NCBI GenBank assembly: GCA_945878875.1
Contig: CAMCUC010000006.1
Span: 1 to 64,000 of the forward strand
Length of the DNA stretch: 64,000 bases
Direction: 5' to 3'
Source of the DNA: Rhizobium sp. Q54
GTDB lineage: Bacteria; Pseudomonadota; Alphaproteobacteria; Rhizobiales; Beijerinckiaceae
Shown here: piece by piece, positions 52,688 through 63,616 of the stretch
How positions within the stretch are numbered: position 1 is the stretch's first letter
Layout: every line of letters starts with the position of its first letter
Notes under the pieces: model-generated
The model's input: only the letters and a program-made list of their open reading frames with translations
Told to the model about the DNA's origin: nothing
The model's database searches: none
Made by a program: the position numbers and the translations under genes

Positions 52688-53212
52688 ATGGGCGAGCGTC
52701 GTTCGAGTTTTGAGTATGAGGACCTGCTGGCGTGCGGCCGCGGGGAATTGTTTGGCCCCGGCAATGCGCAATTGCCGCTGCCGCCCATGCTGATGTTTGA
52801 CCGGATCGCCGAGATCTCGGAGACGGGCGGCGCCAACAACAAGGGCTTCATTCGCGCAGAATTCGACATCAAGCCGGACCTCTGGTTCTTCGGCTGCCAT
52901 TTCAAGGGCGATCCCGTCATGCCCGGCTGCCTGGGCGTTGACGCGCTGTGGCAGCTGGTGGGCTTCTATCTGGGCTGGCTGGGCTCCCCCGGTCGCGGCC
53001 GCGCGCTTGGCGTGGGCGAGGTGAAGTTCACTGACCAAGTTTTGCCATCCGTCCGCAAGGTCGTCTATGGCATTGAGTTCAAGCGCGTGTTTCGCGGCAA
53101 GCTGGTCCTTGGCATCGCCGATGGCTGGCTTGAGGCGGACGGGCGCAGAATTTACGAGGCCAAAGACCTGCGGGTCGGCCTGTTCCAGCCGGGCGCGCCC
53201 GACGCGGCTTGA
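52688..53212 (+). CDS. fabA: 3-hydroxydecanoyl-[ACP] dehydratase FabA
   Basis: [50 protein letters not shown]. Confidence 0.96.
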   Translation: MGERRSSFEYEDLLACGRGELFGPGNAQLPLPPMLMFDRIAEISETGGANNKGFIRAEFDIKPDLWFFGCHFKGDPVMPGCLGVDALWQLVGFYLGWLGSPGRGRALGVGEVKFTDQVLPSVRKVVYGIEFKRVFRGKLVLGIADGWLEADGRRIYEAKDLRVGLFQPGAPDAA

Positions 53213-53257
53213 GCTGCGCCCCGCTCGTTCGCTCGCTTGATAGAATCTGGAGGACAT

Positions 53258-54484
53258 ATGAGACGCGTTGTCGTCACAGGCATGGGCATCGTTTCTGCGA
53301 TTGGAGACAATACGCAGGACGTGCTGGCATCATTGCGGGACGCCCGTTCGGGCATTTCGCACGCTCCCAAATATGCCGAGCTTGGCTTTCGTAGCCAGGT
53401 CTACGGCCAGCCCAAACTAACCGATCCCGAGACCCTGGTGGATCGTCGCGCCATGCGTTTTCACGCCATGGGCACGGCGTGGAACCACGTCGCCATGGAT
53501 CAGGCGATCGCCGATTCCGGGCTTGAGGCGCACGATATCTCCAACGAGCGCACCGGCATCATCATGGGCTCCGGCGGCCCCTCGACGCGCACCCTGATCG
53601 AGGCCGCCGACATTACTCGCACCAAGGGCCCCAAGCGCGTGGGGCCGTTCGCGGTGCCCAAGGCGATGTCGTCCACCGCGTCGGCCACGCTCGCCACATG
53701 GTTCAAGATCAAGGGCTGGAATTATTCCATCTCGTCGGCCTGCGCGACCTCGTCCCATTGCATCGGCAACGCCGCCGAGCTCATTCAATGGGGCAAGCAA
53801 GACGTGATGTTTGCAGGCGGCTGCGAAGAGCTCGAATGGTCGCTCTCGGTTCTGTTCGACGCCATGGGCGCGATGTCGTCCTCTTATAACGACACGCCCG
53901 CCACAGCCTCGCGCGCTTACGACAAAAACCGCGACGGCTTCGTCATCGCGGGCGGCGCAGGCGTGTTGGTGCTGGAAGAATACGAGCATGCGAAAGCGCG
54001 CGGCGCCAAGATCTACGCCGAGCTCGTGGGCTATGGCGTGTCCTCGGACGGTTACGACATGGTCGCCCCGTCAGGCGAGGGCGCCGAGCGCTGCATGCGC
54101 ATGGCGATCTCGACGCTGAAGGCGCCTATCGACTACATCAACCCGCACGCCACCTCGACCCCGGTGGGCGACCTCAAGGAAATAGAGGCTCTGCGACGCG
54201 TGTTTGGCGCAGGTGACAAATGCCCGCCGATTTCGGCCACCAAATCGCTGACCGGCCATTCGCTTGGCGCGGCGGGCGTGCAGGAGGCGATCTATTCCTT
54301 GTTGATGATGCAGAATAGCTTCATCGCCGAAAGCGCCAACATTCAGGAAATCGATCCGGCTTTCGAGGACATGAACATCATTCGCAAGCGGCGCGACAAC
54401 GTGCAGCTGGGCGCGGTGCTTTCCAATTCGTTCGGCTTTGGCGGAACAAACGCATCGTTGGTGTTCAAACATGTCGACGTCTGA
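53258..54484 (+). CDS. fabB: Beta-ketoacyl-ACP synthase I FabB
   Basis: [33 protein letters not shown]; active-site [21 protein letters not shown]. Confidence 0.96.
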   Translation: MRRVVVTGMGIVSAIGDNTQDVLASLRDARSGISHAPKYAELGFRSQVYGQPKLTDPETLVDRRAMRFHAMGTAWNHVAMDQAIADSGLEAHDISNERTGIIMGSGGPSTRTLIEAADITRTKGPKRVGPFAVPKAMSSTASATLATWFKIKGWNYSISSACATSSHCIGNAAELIQWGKQDVMFAGGCEELEWSLSVLFDAMGAMSSSYNDTPATASRAYDKNRDGFVIAGGAGVLVLEEYEHAKARGAKIYAELVGYGVSSDGYDMVAPSGEGAERCMRMAISTLKAPIDYINPHATSTPVGDLKEIEALRRVFGAGDKCPPISATKSLTGHSLGAAGVQEAIYSLLMMQNSFIAESANIQEIDPAFEDMNIIRKRRDNVQLGAVLSNSFGFGGTNASLVFKHVDV

Positions 54485-55307
54485 ACACAAGCCGATTGCA
54501 GGCGCTTCCGCTGGCCTGATGAAGGGCAAGCGCGGCCTCATCATGGGCGTCGCAAACGACCATTCGATTGCTTGGGGAATCGCAAAAGCGGTTGCGGCCC
54601 AAGGGGCGGAGCTGGCCTTCACTTTTCAGGGCGAGGCTTTGGGCAAGCGCGTCAAGCCGCTGGCCGAGAGCCTTGGCTCGACGCTGGTGCTGCCGTGCGA
54701 CGTCGAAGACATCGCCTCCGTTGACGCCCTGTTTGAAACTCTGCAGGCGGAATGGGGGACGTTCGATTTCGCCGTTCACGCGATTGGTTTCTCCGACAAA
54801 AACGAGCTGAAAGGCCGTTATGTCGACGCCACCACGCGCGAGAATTTCAGCCGCACCATGGTGATCTCGGCGTTCTCGTTCACCGAGCTTGCCCAGCGCG
54901 CGGCAAAGATGATGCCCAATGGCGGATCGCTGCTGACGCTCACTTACGGCGGCGCCACGCGCGTTATGCCCAATTACAATGTGATGGGCGTGGCCAAAGC
55001 GGCGCTGGAGGCGAGCGTGCGTTATCTGGCGGCTGATCTGGGACCGCAGGGCATTCGCGTGAACGCGGTGTCGGCCGGGCCGATCCGCACATTGGCGGGC
55101 GCGGGCATTGGCGACGCGCGCGCGATGTTCAACTTCCAGAAACAGCATTCGCCGCTGCGCCGCAGCCTCGACATCGACGACGTTGGCGGCGCCGCGCTGT
55201 ACATGCTGTCGGATCTGTCCTCGGGCGTCACCGGAGAAATCCACTTCGTGGACGGCGGCTATAACGTGATCTCGATGCCGCGCCCCGAAGAGATCGCGGC
55301 GCAATAA
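54471..55307 (+). CDS. fabI: Enoyl-[ACP] reductase FabI
   Basis: [67 protein letters not shown]. Confidence 0.96.
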   Translation: MSTSEHKPIAGASAGLMKGKRGLIMGVANDHSIAWGIAKAVAAQGAELAFTFQGEALGKRVKPLAESLGSTLVLPCDVEDIASVDALFETLQAEWGTFDFAVHAIGFSDKNELKGRYVDATTRENFSRTMVISAFSFTELAQRAAKMMPNGGSLLTLTYGGATRVMPNYNVMGVAKAALEASVRYLAADLGPQGIRVNAVSAGPIRTLAGAGIGDARAMFNFQKQHSPLRRSLDIDDVGGAALYMLSDLSSGVTGEIHFVDGGYNVISMPRPEEIAAQ

Positions 55308-55314
55308 TGTAATT

Positions 55315-55336
55315 GTCCCCGGACAAGTCCGGGGAC
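55315..55336 (+). terminator. Hairpin after fabI
   Basis: gtccccggac-aa-gtccggggac, 10-bp perfect stem 8 nt after the fabI stop. Confidence 0.55.
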
Positions 55337-55607
55337 GGTTCATTTCTGAGGAACAGCATCGGCTGCGGCCCCTTCAGCAGAGCGGCGAGGCTCTTCAAAA
55401 TGCCGACGGCGGCGCGCACCGGGCGCAACCTCGACGTCTAGCCCTCGCGGCGCGCGCAATTCATGTCGGGGTCGCACCAGTTAACTTTAGCTCAAGTATT
55501 AAGATTTAATGATGATGAACGCTGCTGTGCGTGCTGGCGATGGTCGCCATGCGCCATGACGCGCTGACGAAAGCGGACATTCCTTCGAGAGCTTTCGAGA
55601 CGCGGCG

Positions 55608-57389
55608 ATGAAAGAAGCTTTTTCGACCAAGCCTGACGCGAAGCCCTCCATCATCGTTGGCGTGGTCGCGCTTGCTGTCATCCTTCTGCTGTCATGGCCG
55701 CAGATCAGGGCGGTCTGGACTGACGGTCGCCTCAGCGACACTGACGACGCCATGCGTATCGCGCAAATTCGCGACTGGATGGCAGGGCAGAGCTGGTTTG
55801 ATTTGCGCCAATACCGGCTTGCGCCGCCCGATGGCGCGCCGATGCACTGGACGCGCGTGGTGGACGTGCAGGTCGCCGCCCTTATCCATGCGTTTGCTAT
55901 TGTGCTTGAGCCCGCCCGCGCGGAAATTGCGGCGCGGCTGGCATATATGCTGATCTTGTTTGGCGTCATGCTGTGGGGCGCTACGCGCCTTGGCCGCTCG
56001 CTTGCCGGACCCGCAGGCGCGCTTCCTGCCATGGCGCTTATCGCGACCTCGGGCTTGATGTTCGGCTACATGCAATTTGGTCGCATCGACCATCATGCGC
56101 TGCAAATGGTTTTGCTGTTGTTTGCGTGGGAAGCTGCGGTCCGGGCGCTCGACGAGCGGCGCGCGCATGCTGCGGCGATTGCTGGAGCCATCGTCGCCCT
56201 GTCGTTTTCCGTTGGCGTTGAAACTGCGCTCTTGCTGGCGGGCGCTTGCGTGATTGCGCCGCTGAACTGGGTGGCGCGCGGGGCGCCTGCGCGCAGCTCG
56301 CTTCTGTGGTTCGCCGCCGGCCTTAGATTTGGGTTGGCGATGTGCGGGGCGGTTTTCATCGCCATGAACGCAACAGGAGTGGCGGCCTGCGATTCGCTGT
56401 CGCCCGCTTTCGTTTTCGCCGGATTTTCAGGCGCACTGGCTTTGGCGCTTGTCTATTCTGGATCGCATTTTCTCATAAGCTGGCAAGAGCGTCTTGGCGC
56501 GCTCCTTCTCGCGGGCGTTGTCGCGCTCGGCGTCGTTTTGTTCGCCTATCCTGCCTGCGCCGCCCATCCCTATGCGGCGATGGACCCGCTGGTGCGGGCG
56601 ATCTGGCTGAAGAATGCGCCTGAGTCCATGCCGTTTGCGAGCATGCTTGCGCAGGGCTGGACGGCGGCGATCGCTTTCGTTCCGCCAATCGCGCTTGGCG
56701 CTCTCGCATTGGGATTGGCGATCTGGAAGACGCAAGGTCTGGCGCGGCGCCGATGGATCGCCATGGCTGCGGCTTTTGCAATTGCGTTCGCTTCAATCTT
56801 CCTTGAAGTGCGCGCGCTGACGCAATTGGCAGTGATCGGCTATTGGGGCGCGGTATTTGCCGGAATCGCCTTCGCGCGGCGTATGAAAGCCCCTCTGCTG
56901 GCGATTGCGCCCGTCATTGTGATGTCGCCGCTGTTCTGGGCGACCATGAAGGCTGCAACCATCGATGCGCCTGCCGGGCCGCCGTCATCGGAGCAATGTT
57001 ATTTGCCTGCATCCTATCAGGTGCTGGCCGCGTTGCCGCAGGGCCGCGTGCTGGCGCCGATCAACATGGGCGGACATATCATCGCGCATACGCATCATGC
57101 TGCGCTTGGCGGAGCCTATCACCGTATCTCAAAGCAAAATCGCGCCGTGCTTGAGATGTTGCTGGCGCCGCCTAGCGCGGCCGAATCTCTACTGCGCGAG
57201 GCGGGCGTGCGCTATGTCGCGTTATGCTTTGACGCCAATACGCTGGCGACCCTGGTAAAACACGCGCCAAACGGATTGGCGGCAAGCTTGATGGGCGATC
57301 AAACAGCCCGGGCGCAAAATGTTGATTGGCTATCGCCTGTCGTCCAGAAACCGGGTCCGGGCCACTTGCGCCTTTACGAGGTACGGTAG
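55608..57389 (+). CDS. GT-C-like multi-pass membrane protein
   Basis: LSDTDDAMRIAQIRDWMAGQSWFDLRQYRLAPPDGAPMHWTRVVDVQVAALI (oligosaccharyltransferase/GT-C-like loop), many TM segments. Confidence 0.75.
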   Translation: MKEAFSTKPDAKPSIIVGVVALAVILLLSWPQIRAVWTDGRLSDTDDAMRIAQIRDWMAGQSWFDLRQYRLAPPDGAPMHWTRVVDVQVAALIHAFAIVLEPARAEIAARLAYMLILFGVMLWGATRLGRSLAGPAGALPAMALIATSGLMFGYMQFGRIDHHALQMVLLLFAWEAAVRALDERRAHAAAIAGAIVALSFSVGVETALLLAGACVIAPLNWVARGAPARSSLLWFAAGLRFGLAMCGAVFIAMNATGVAACDSLSPAFVFAGFSGALALALVYSGSHFLISWQERLGALLLAGVVALGVVLFAYPACAAHPYAAMDPLVRAIWLKNAPESMPFASMLAQGWTAAIAFVPPIALGALALGLAIWKTQGLARRRWIAMAAAFAIAFASIFLEVRALTQLAVIGYWGAVFAGIAFARRMKAPLLAIAPVIVMSPLFWATMKAATIDAPAGPPSSEQCYLPASYQVLAALPQGRVLAPINMGGHIIAHTHHAALGGAYHRISKQNRAVLEMLLAPPSAAESLLREAGVRYVALCFDANTLATLVKHAPNGLAASLMGDQTARAQNVDWLSPVVQKPGPGHLRLYEVR

Positions 57390-57444
57390 GGTCTTGAGGC
57401 GCGGCGCTCTTGCATAGCGCGCCCATAGCCTCCATGTCCTGAGG

Positions 57445-58131
57445 ATGTTCCAATCCGCGCGCGCGGCTTTGCCGCAGATTTTATCGCCGCCGTTTCGTGC
57501 AGCGCTTTGGAAGGTTCTGGCTCTCACGCTGGCGCTGTTGACGCTGGCATGGATCGGCCTCGACAATTTGATCGAAAGCTACATCGCGGTCTCGAACCCG
57601 TGGCTGGCGACTACGCTCTCTGTGCTGACCGGTGTGGGGCTGTTCTTTGGGCTGGCTTTCGTGGTCGCGCCCACCTCGTCTCTGGTGGCGGGCTTCTTTC
57701 TCGACGAGCTGGCCGAGCGCGTGGAGCGCGAAACCGCGACGCCGGGCGCCCCGATAGGTCGGGCTTTGCCAGCTGGGCAGGCGATCTGGCTCGCGAGCAA
57801 GTTCGCCGCCGTCTCATTGCTGGTCAACATGATGGCGCTGGGCCTGTTGTTGCTGCCGGGCGTCAACATCATCGCCTTTCTGGCGGCCAATTCTTATTTG
57901 CTCGGGCGCGAATATTTCGAGTTGGCCGCTTTGCGCTATCGACCGCTTGAGGAGGTGCGGGCGCTGCGGCGCAAGCATGCGTTCTATCTGTTTGTCGCCG
58001 GCGCGCCGCTGGCGCTGTTTGTTTCCATGCCGCTCGTCAATCTGCTGACGCCGCTGTTTGGCGTGGCCTATATGGTGCGCATCCACAAGCGGCTTGCGCC
58101 CGTGGATGCACCTCCATCAGGGGCGCGGTGA
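57445..58131 (+). CDS. EI24 / CysZ-like membrane protein
   Basis: SYIAVSNPWLATTLSVLTGVGLFFGLAFVVAPTSSLVAGFFLDELAERVERE; ANSYLLGREYFELAALRYRPLEEVRALRRKH. Confidence 0.88.
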   Translation: MFQSARAALPQILSPPFRAALWKVLALTLALLTLAWIGLDNLIESYIAVSNPWLATTLSVLTGVGLFFGLAFVVAPTSSLVAGFFLDELAERVERETATPGAPIGRALPAGQAIWLASKFAAVSLLVNMMALGLLLLPGVNIIAFLAANSYLLGREYFELAALRYRPLEEVRALRRKHAFYLFVAGAPLALFVSMPLVNLLTPLFGVAYMVRIHKRLAPVDAPPSGAR

Positions 58132-59139
58132 GGGACCGGGCGTATTGCGACCGAACTGGCCGGTCTTGCGATAGCGATAAAGATACGTCGGCACGATGGT
58201 TTCAAGCGCTTCGGGCTCGATGCCCAACGCCGCCAGCGTGCGACCTTCGGCCAAAGCTTCCTGCGAGACGACATTATCGCTTTGCAGCGAGCGCACCTGA
58301 TCGCGGGTGATAAGCATCATCGCCGGCATCAGCCCAAGGCTGATCTTGCTGGCGATCTCGCTGCCGGTCGCAATCACATTGGCGAGCTGGTAGGGGATCG
58401 GCGCCAGAATTTTGCGGCGTCCGGTCTGCTCGCAGATATATTCCATTAATTGCCGGAAGGTCTTCACTTCCGGTCCGCCCAGCTCGAACGTCCGCCCGGC
58501 TTTCGAGGCGTCCTCAACGGCGCGCACGATGGCCTCCGCCACGTCGCCGACATAGACCGGCTGAAAGCGTGTCCCCCCGCCGCCGATCAGCGGCAGCATC
58601 GGCGACACGCGCGCCATGGCGGCGAAGCGATTGAAGAAATCATCCTCGGGCCCAAAGACGATCGAGGGGCGCACAATCACGGCTTGCGGGAAATTCTCGC
58701 GCACGGCCGCCTCGCCAGCAGCCTTTGTGCGTGAATAAAGCGAGGGCGACCGGGCGTCGGCGCCGATCGCCGACACGTGAACCAGAGCCTGCGCGCCAGC
58801 GGCTTTTGCCTCGCGCGCGATGATGCCTGCGCCAAGGTCATGCACGGCCTCAAAACGCTGGCTGCCGCCCTGCGTCAGAATGCCGACCAGATTGATAACG
58901 GCTTCCGCCCCCTGAACGGCGGCTGTCACCGATGCGGGATAACGCAAATTCGCCTGCACGGACTGAATTTGGCCCACACGCCCCAGCGGCTGCAAATGGC
59001 CGGTCAGGTCCGGGCGCCGGGAGGCGACGCGCACCCGCCAGCCGCGCTTGGCCAACGCGCGCACCACATAGCGGCCAAGAAAGCCGCCGCCGCCGAAGAC
59101 GACCGCCAGGCGGCCCGAAGGGTTCTGCGTTTCAGTCAT
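58117..59139 (-). CDS. NAD(P)-binding complex I NDUFA9-like SDR protein
   Basis: RLAVVFGGGGFLGRYVVRALAKRGWRVRVASRRPDLTGHLQPLGRVGQIQSVQANLRYPASV. Confidence 0.9.
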   Translation of the reverse strand: MTETQNPSGRLAVVFGGGGFLGRYVVRALAKRGWRVRVASRRPDLTGHLQPLGRVGQIQSVQANLRYPASVTAAVQGAEAVINLVGILTQGGSQRFEAVHDLGAGIIAREAKAAGAQALVHVSAIGADARSPSLYSRTKAAGEAAVRENFPQAVIVRPSIVFGPEDDFFNRFAAMARVSPMLPLIGGGGTRFQPVYVGDVAEAIVRAVEDASKAGRTFELGGPEVKTFRQLMEYICEQTGRRKILAPIPYQLANVIATGSEIASKISLGLMPAMMLITRDQVRSLQSDNVVSQEALAEGRTLAALGIEPEALETIVPTYLYRYRKTGQFGRNTPGPSPRP

Positions 59140-59248
59140 GTCAAAAACTGCATGTGAGGCCTGCCCTGTCATCGCGCCCGGCCCTTGAGCCTTGCGCATT
59201 TTCATAAATCAGGCGCAGGCAAGTGTACACCGCTGTCGTATAGATCGG

Positions 59249-59449
59249 TTATGGACGGCGCGTGTATTGAGCCCGCACGCGCACGGGTATCGGAACGAGG
59301 CGGCCTGCGTTGCGCTGGTCATCGTGACTGCGGGCAGGAACCAGCATCAAAGCTGCGATGGTCGCCGTAAAGCCGCCCAGCACGGCCCCGCCAAGCGCGT
59401 TCAGGCTAACGAGAAGAATGATTCGGGAGGATGCGCGATTCTGGTTCAT
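59249..59449 (-). CDS. Small hypothetical single-TM protein
   Basis: MNQNRASSRIILLVSLNALGGAVLGGFTATIAALMLVPARSHDDQRNAGRLV; weak, length and TM segment only. Confidence 0.35.
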   Translation of the reverse strand: MNQNRASSRIILLVSLNALGGAVLGGFTATIAALMLVPARSHDDQRNAGRLVPIPVRVRAQYTRRP

Positions 59450-59673
59450 GACGTGCTCCTGCAAAACGCTCAACAAGGCAGACCTTCGAGGCATGAAGCC
59501 ATCAAGGCCTTTAAAACGCTCGGGAGATGGCTGCCATCGTTAGGCATACGCGCCAACTCTGCGTCCGGACGTCCGTTCCAGTGGGATTTTCCGGGCACAT
59601 CTCCATGGCGACGTTCAATAAGCGGCCCCCGCGCATTGACACCCCCATTGCGCCGCCGTAAGAGACGGCCAAT

Positions 59674-59760
<87 letters not shown>

Positions 59761-59784
59761 CCCCTTTTCTTTTCCCTATAGGGA

Positions 59785-60338
59785 TCAAGAAGGTAAGCGA
59801 TTTAGCGCCGTTCCGCAGACGCTTGCGGGGCGCTTGTCGCTCTTTTTTTCCGCGCCCTGTTTTGTGGCCTGATAGCGGGACAAAATTCTCTCCATCTGGT
59901 TGATTTCTTCACGCTGGGACCTGACGATTTCTTGGCAAAGAATCGTGATTTCAGGATGGCGCAAGTTCGCCTCCCGGCACATCAAGATCGCCCCTAATGA
60001 TGCGGGATCATCGAGCGAAGAAACTGGACGTCGTCAATCGCCGTCTGCTGTCGCATGCAGACAAAAGCTGCGGCGAAGAGACCGGCAGATCCGATGATAA
60101 TGGCGATGTTTACGGCGCGGCTCTGGTACATGGCGCCCATCATGGACACCATGAGGATTGCCATCGGCGCGACCATCATCACCGCCATGTAAGCCATGTT
60201 CAGGTTATTATAAAACTCAGCCGGACCGTCGATCATCGTGAACATCACGAGGTACATGACGATCCCGCTGATCAGCAGATTGAGCGCAAGCATCAGGTAG
60301 GCGGATATGCACCCCGTCCCGCGATCTGAATGATCCAT
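59785..60338 (-). pseudogene. DUF305-type protein with N-terminal TM region, split by a frameshift
   Basis: ORF 59994-60338 ends ...DDVQFLRSMIPHH*, continuation GAILMCREANLRHPEITILCQEIVRSQREEINQMERILSRYQ is in the adjacent frame. Confidence 0.85.
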
Positions 60339-60411
60339 TTACGTCTCCTGCTCGTTGCATGGGAAACGTGGGCGATTGCGGCGCGTTCCGGGCGAACGAC
60401 GCGATCCGCTT

Positions 60412-61185
60412 TCAGCCCGCATACCGGATGAGCTGGTAGATCGAAAGTGAGAGAATGAGCGTCCCGACGAGGAGCCCGATGATCCGGGGCGGCGCGACTT
60501 TGACCACGTAGCCAGCCAATGGCGCCGCCGCGACGCCGCCGACGATGAGCCCGGCCACAGCGGAGGCATGACGCATGAACGACCCATCCTGCTCCCAATG
60601 TCCGGTCAGAAACGCGACGACAAAGGTCGCAGAAATCGTGACGGTGACAAGAAATTCGGCTGTATTCGTGGTGCCGATGGCGAAACGGGGCTTTTCTCCA
60701 GCCCCCAATAGCGTGGTTGTAACGATGGGGCCCCATCCGCCGCCGCCGGTCGCGTCAAAAAATCCGCCTGTCATGCCCAAAGGCGGGACCAGACTCAATT
60801 TGAAGCGGCCCCGGGCGACGGGACGCAACGTGCGAAACAAAACATAGACGCCCATCAGCCCGAGGTAGGCGAATATAAACGGACGCATCGCATCGCCGTC
60901 GAAGCTGGTGAGAATAAAGGCGCCTGCCGCGCCGCCGATCATGCCCGCCGGAGCAAGCCGCCAGAACAGCGGCCAATCCACGTTGCGATGCATGACATGC
61001 GAGCCGCCCGAGGCCGCGGTCGTGAACACCTCCGCCGCATGGGTGGCGGCGGACGCATGGGCGGGAGGTACGCCAGCCGACAGCATGAAGGTTGTCGCCG
61101 TGATTCCGTACGCCATGCCGAGCGACCCGTCGACAAGCTGGGCGAAAAATCCAACCGCAAGAAAGAGCAAAAAGTCGTCGGTCAT
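60412..61185 (-). CDS. TauE/SafE family sulfite-exporter-type permease
   Basis: FAQLVDGSLGMAYGITATTFMLSAGVPPAHASAATHAAEVFTTAASGGSHV ... GGFFDATGGGGWGPIVTTTLLGAG. Confidence 0.9.
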   Translation of the reverse strand: MTDDFLLFLAVGFFAQLVDGSLGMAYGITATTFMLSAGVPPAHASAATHAAEVFTTAASGGSHVMHRNVDWPLFWRLAPAGMIGGAAGAFILTSFDGDAMRPFIFAYLGLMGVYVLFRTLRPVARGRFKLSLVPPLGMTGGFFDATGGGGWGPIVTTTLLGAGEKPRFAIGTTNTAEFLVTVTISATFVVAFLTGHWEQDGSFMRHASAVAGLIVGGVAAAPLAGYVVKVAPPRIIGLLVGTLILSLSIYQLIRYAG

Positions 61186-61367
61186 TGCGCCCTCTATTCA
61201 CGATAGATGAATGTGATTATATAGAAAATACGCAAACAAACGTTAGATTTTCCTGGTCGTGACTACACGGCCGTGAGCAGGGTCACGTACGGCGAGCATC
61301 AAAGGCTTTCAACATTGCACGCAAAAGCTGTGACGCGCCAGCAACCCGAAATGAACCAACATAACCG

Positions 61368-62847
61368 GTGCTGTTAAATATCAATACAGCAAGCTGGTGC
61401 GACGCCGCCGCCACAGCCTACAACATAAACTCAGCTATATCGCCCGGCTCCTACCAAATCGTCGCTGTTCGCAGCCCCGGCAATGACTACAATCCGAGTA
61501 ATTCGCTTGGCGTGATCGTTCCCGGCTGCGCTGGCGCTCATAGCCTCTCCCCCCGTTATTGCGCTCAATGGCGCCAGCGTTCTCAGCACGAGCGGCGGCA
61601 GCGGAACCGGCGCCGTGACTTATTCCGTCACCGGCGGCTCCTGCACGATCAAGGACAATATCCTGACCGCAAACGCGGCGGGCGCCTGCACCGTCACCGC
61701 GACCAAAGCGGGCGACGAAAATTAGACGCAGGTGGTCTCGTCCGCGATCACGATCAATCCCCTGGCGCAGACGATCTTTGTGCAAGCCTCGACCAGCGCG
61801 ATCATCGTGGCGGGAAACGCAAACCTCACCATCGTCGGCGCGCAGGGAACAGGCGCGCGCTCCTTCAGCGTCGTCTCTGGCCCGTGCACGATTTCAGGCT
61901 CGACGCTGACAGGCTCGGGCGTCGGCGCCTGTTCGGTGATCGGCGCGGTCGCCGCCGATTCCAATTATCTTGCCGCAACCACGGCGCCGATCTCGGTGAA
62001 CGTCTCGCAATCCAGCTCCAGCGTCGCGCTCACCGCGTCCGCGAGCAATATCGGTAAGTATGAAAACAACGGCGCGCTGATCGACAATCGCTTCAACACG
62101 GCGGGCGCCGATATGCTGATTGCGCCCGGCTTCAAGGCGGGCATTGCGATGGGCTATGGCCGCGACCGAACGGACGTGGGCTTATGGGGCTCTAAATCGA
62201 CCGCGGGCGGATTGGCCGCCACCGCCTACGGCTCCTGCCGCGTCTATGGTCCGCTGTTTATTGACGCGCTTGCTGGCATTGGCGACGCGCGGATGAAATC
62301 GCGGCGCGCTCTGCCGGGCGAATTTGAGAACGCTGTCGGCCAACGCAACGGTCTATATTGGTACGGCTCGGCGGCGCTGACGTGGGAGCAGAAATGGGAG
62401 CGCCTGTCGCTTGCGCCCTATCTGCGGCTCGACGTTATTCGCGGATCGCTCGATTCTTATGTGGAATCGGGACCGCAGATCGCAGCGCTTGCCTATGACA
62501 GCGCCTCGATCCGATCCACGTCAGGCATTTTCGGCCTGCGCGGCGGCTATGACATCCCGATGGATTGGGGCGTGCTGGCGCCAATGGCGCGGCTCGAATA
62601 TCGCCGCGTGATCGAAAACGACGTCAATCAGGCGCTCTCCTACGCCAATGAAGGCGGGATCGTTTACCCGATGCTGGTCAATGGCGTATCGCGCAATCTG
62701 TTACAGGCGGGCCTTGGCCTGCGCGCCAAACGCGCCTCCACGGCAACCGATGCGGGCGTTTCGGGCGAGATTGAGTATTTGTTTGGAACGGCGGGTTCCG
62801 AGTTCACCAGCCATGCGCTGCGCGGCGCAGTCAAAATCGCCTGGTAG
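61368..62847 (+). pseudogene. Autotransporter-type protein: degraded Ig-like/passenger region with a beta-domain ORF from 61732
   Basis: Passenger repeats (ASVLSTSGGSGTGAVTYSVTGGSCTIKDNILTANAAGACTVTATKAGDEN*TQVVSSAITI) interrupted by a TAG; upstream part in another frame; C-terminal beta-barrel-like YLFGTAGSEFTSHALRGAVKIAW*. Confidence 0.7.
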
Positions 62848-62956
62848 GATTTGGGCAGGGGCGCGAACGGCAAGACTCCGCCGCTTGCCCGTTCGCGCCC
62901 GGCGCGCGTTTATGCTATGCGCCCGGCGGGGCGGCAGTCGCCCGGGAGCCAGGTTT

Positions 62957-63571
62957 ATGACCATCCGCGTCCATCAGGGCGATCTTCCTGCTGATTTTAT
63001 CGCCGGGCCAAGCGTGGCCATCGACACCGAAACGCTTGGCCTGCGCCCGCATCGCGACCGGCTTTGCGTCGTGCAATTGTCGCGCGGCGACGGCTGCGCG
63101 GACGTGGTGCAGATCGCGCGCGGGCAGAAAAGGGCGCCCAATCTGGAGCGCCTGCTCGCCGATCCGGCGGTGACGAAAATCTTCCATTTCGCCCGCTTTG
63201 ACGTTGCGGTTCTGTTCAACGCCTTTGGCGTGATGACCAATTCCATCTATTGCACCAAGATCGCCTCCAAACTCGTGCGCACCTATACGGATCGCCACGG
63301 CTTGAAGGACCTTGTGCGCGAATTGCTTGGCGTCGATCTGTCGAAACAGCAGCAATCGTCCGATTGGGCGGCACCCGTTCTCTCGGACGCGCAATTGGCC
63401 TATGCGGCCTCTGACGTTTTGCATCTGCACGGCTTGCGCCAGCGGCTCGATATGATGCTGGAGCGCGAAGGCCGAGCCGAAATCGCCGCCGCCTGTTTCG
63501 ACTTTCTGCCGGCGCGGGCCCGCCTCGACTTGCTGGGCTGGCCTGAGCAGGACATATTTTCTCACGAATAG
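62957..63571 (+). CDS. rnd: Ribonuclease D
   Basis: VAIDTETLGLRPHRDRLCVVQLSRGDG ... FHFARFDVAVLFNAFGV ... SDWAAPVLSDAQLAYAASDVLHLHGL. Confidence 0.93.
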   Translation: MTIRVHQGDLPADFIAGPSVAIDTETLGLRPHRDRLCVVQLSRGDGCADVVQIARGQKRAPNLERLLADPAVTKIFHFARFDVAVLFNAFGVMTNSIYCTKIASKLVRTYTDRHGLKDLVRELLGVDLSKQQQSSDWAAPVLSDAQLAYAASDVLHLHGLRQRLDMMLEREGRAEIAAACFDFLPARARLDLLGWPEQDIFSHE

Positions 63572-63616
63572 CATGCGCAGAGTTTGCGAGCCTCTGAAGC
63601 CCCATCTGGAACGCCC

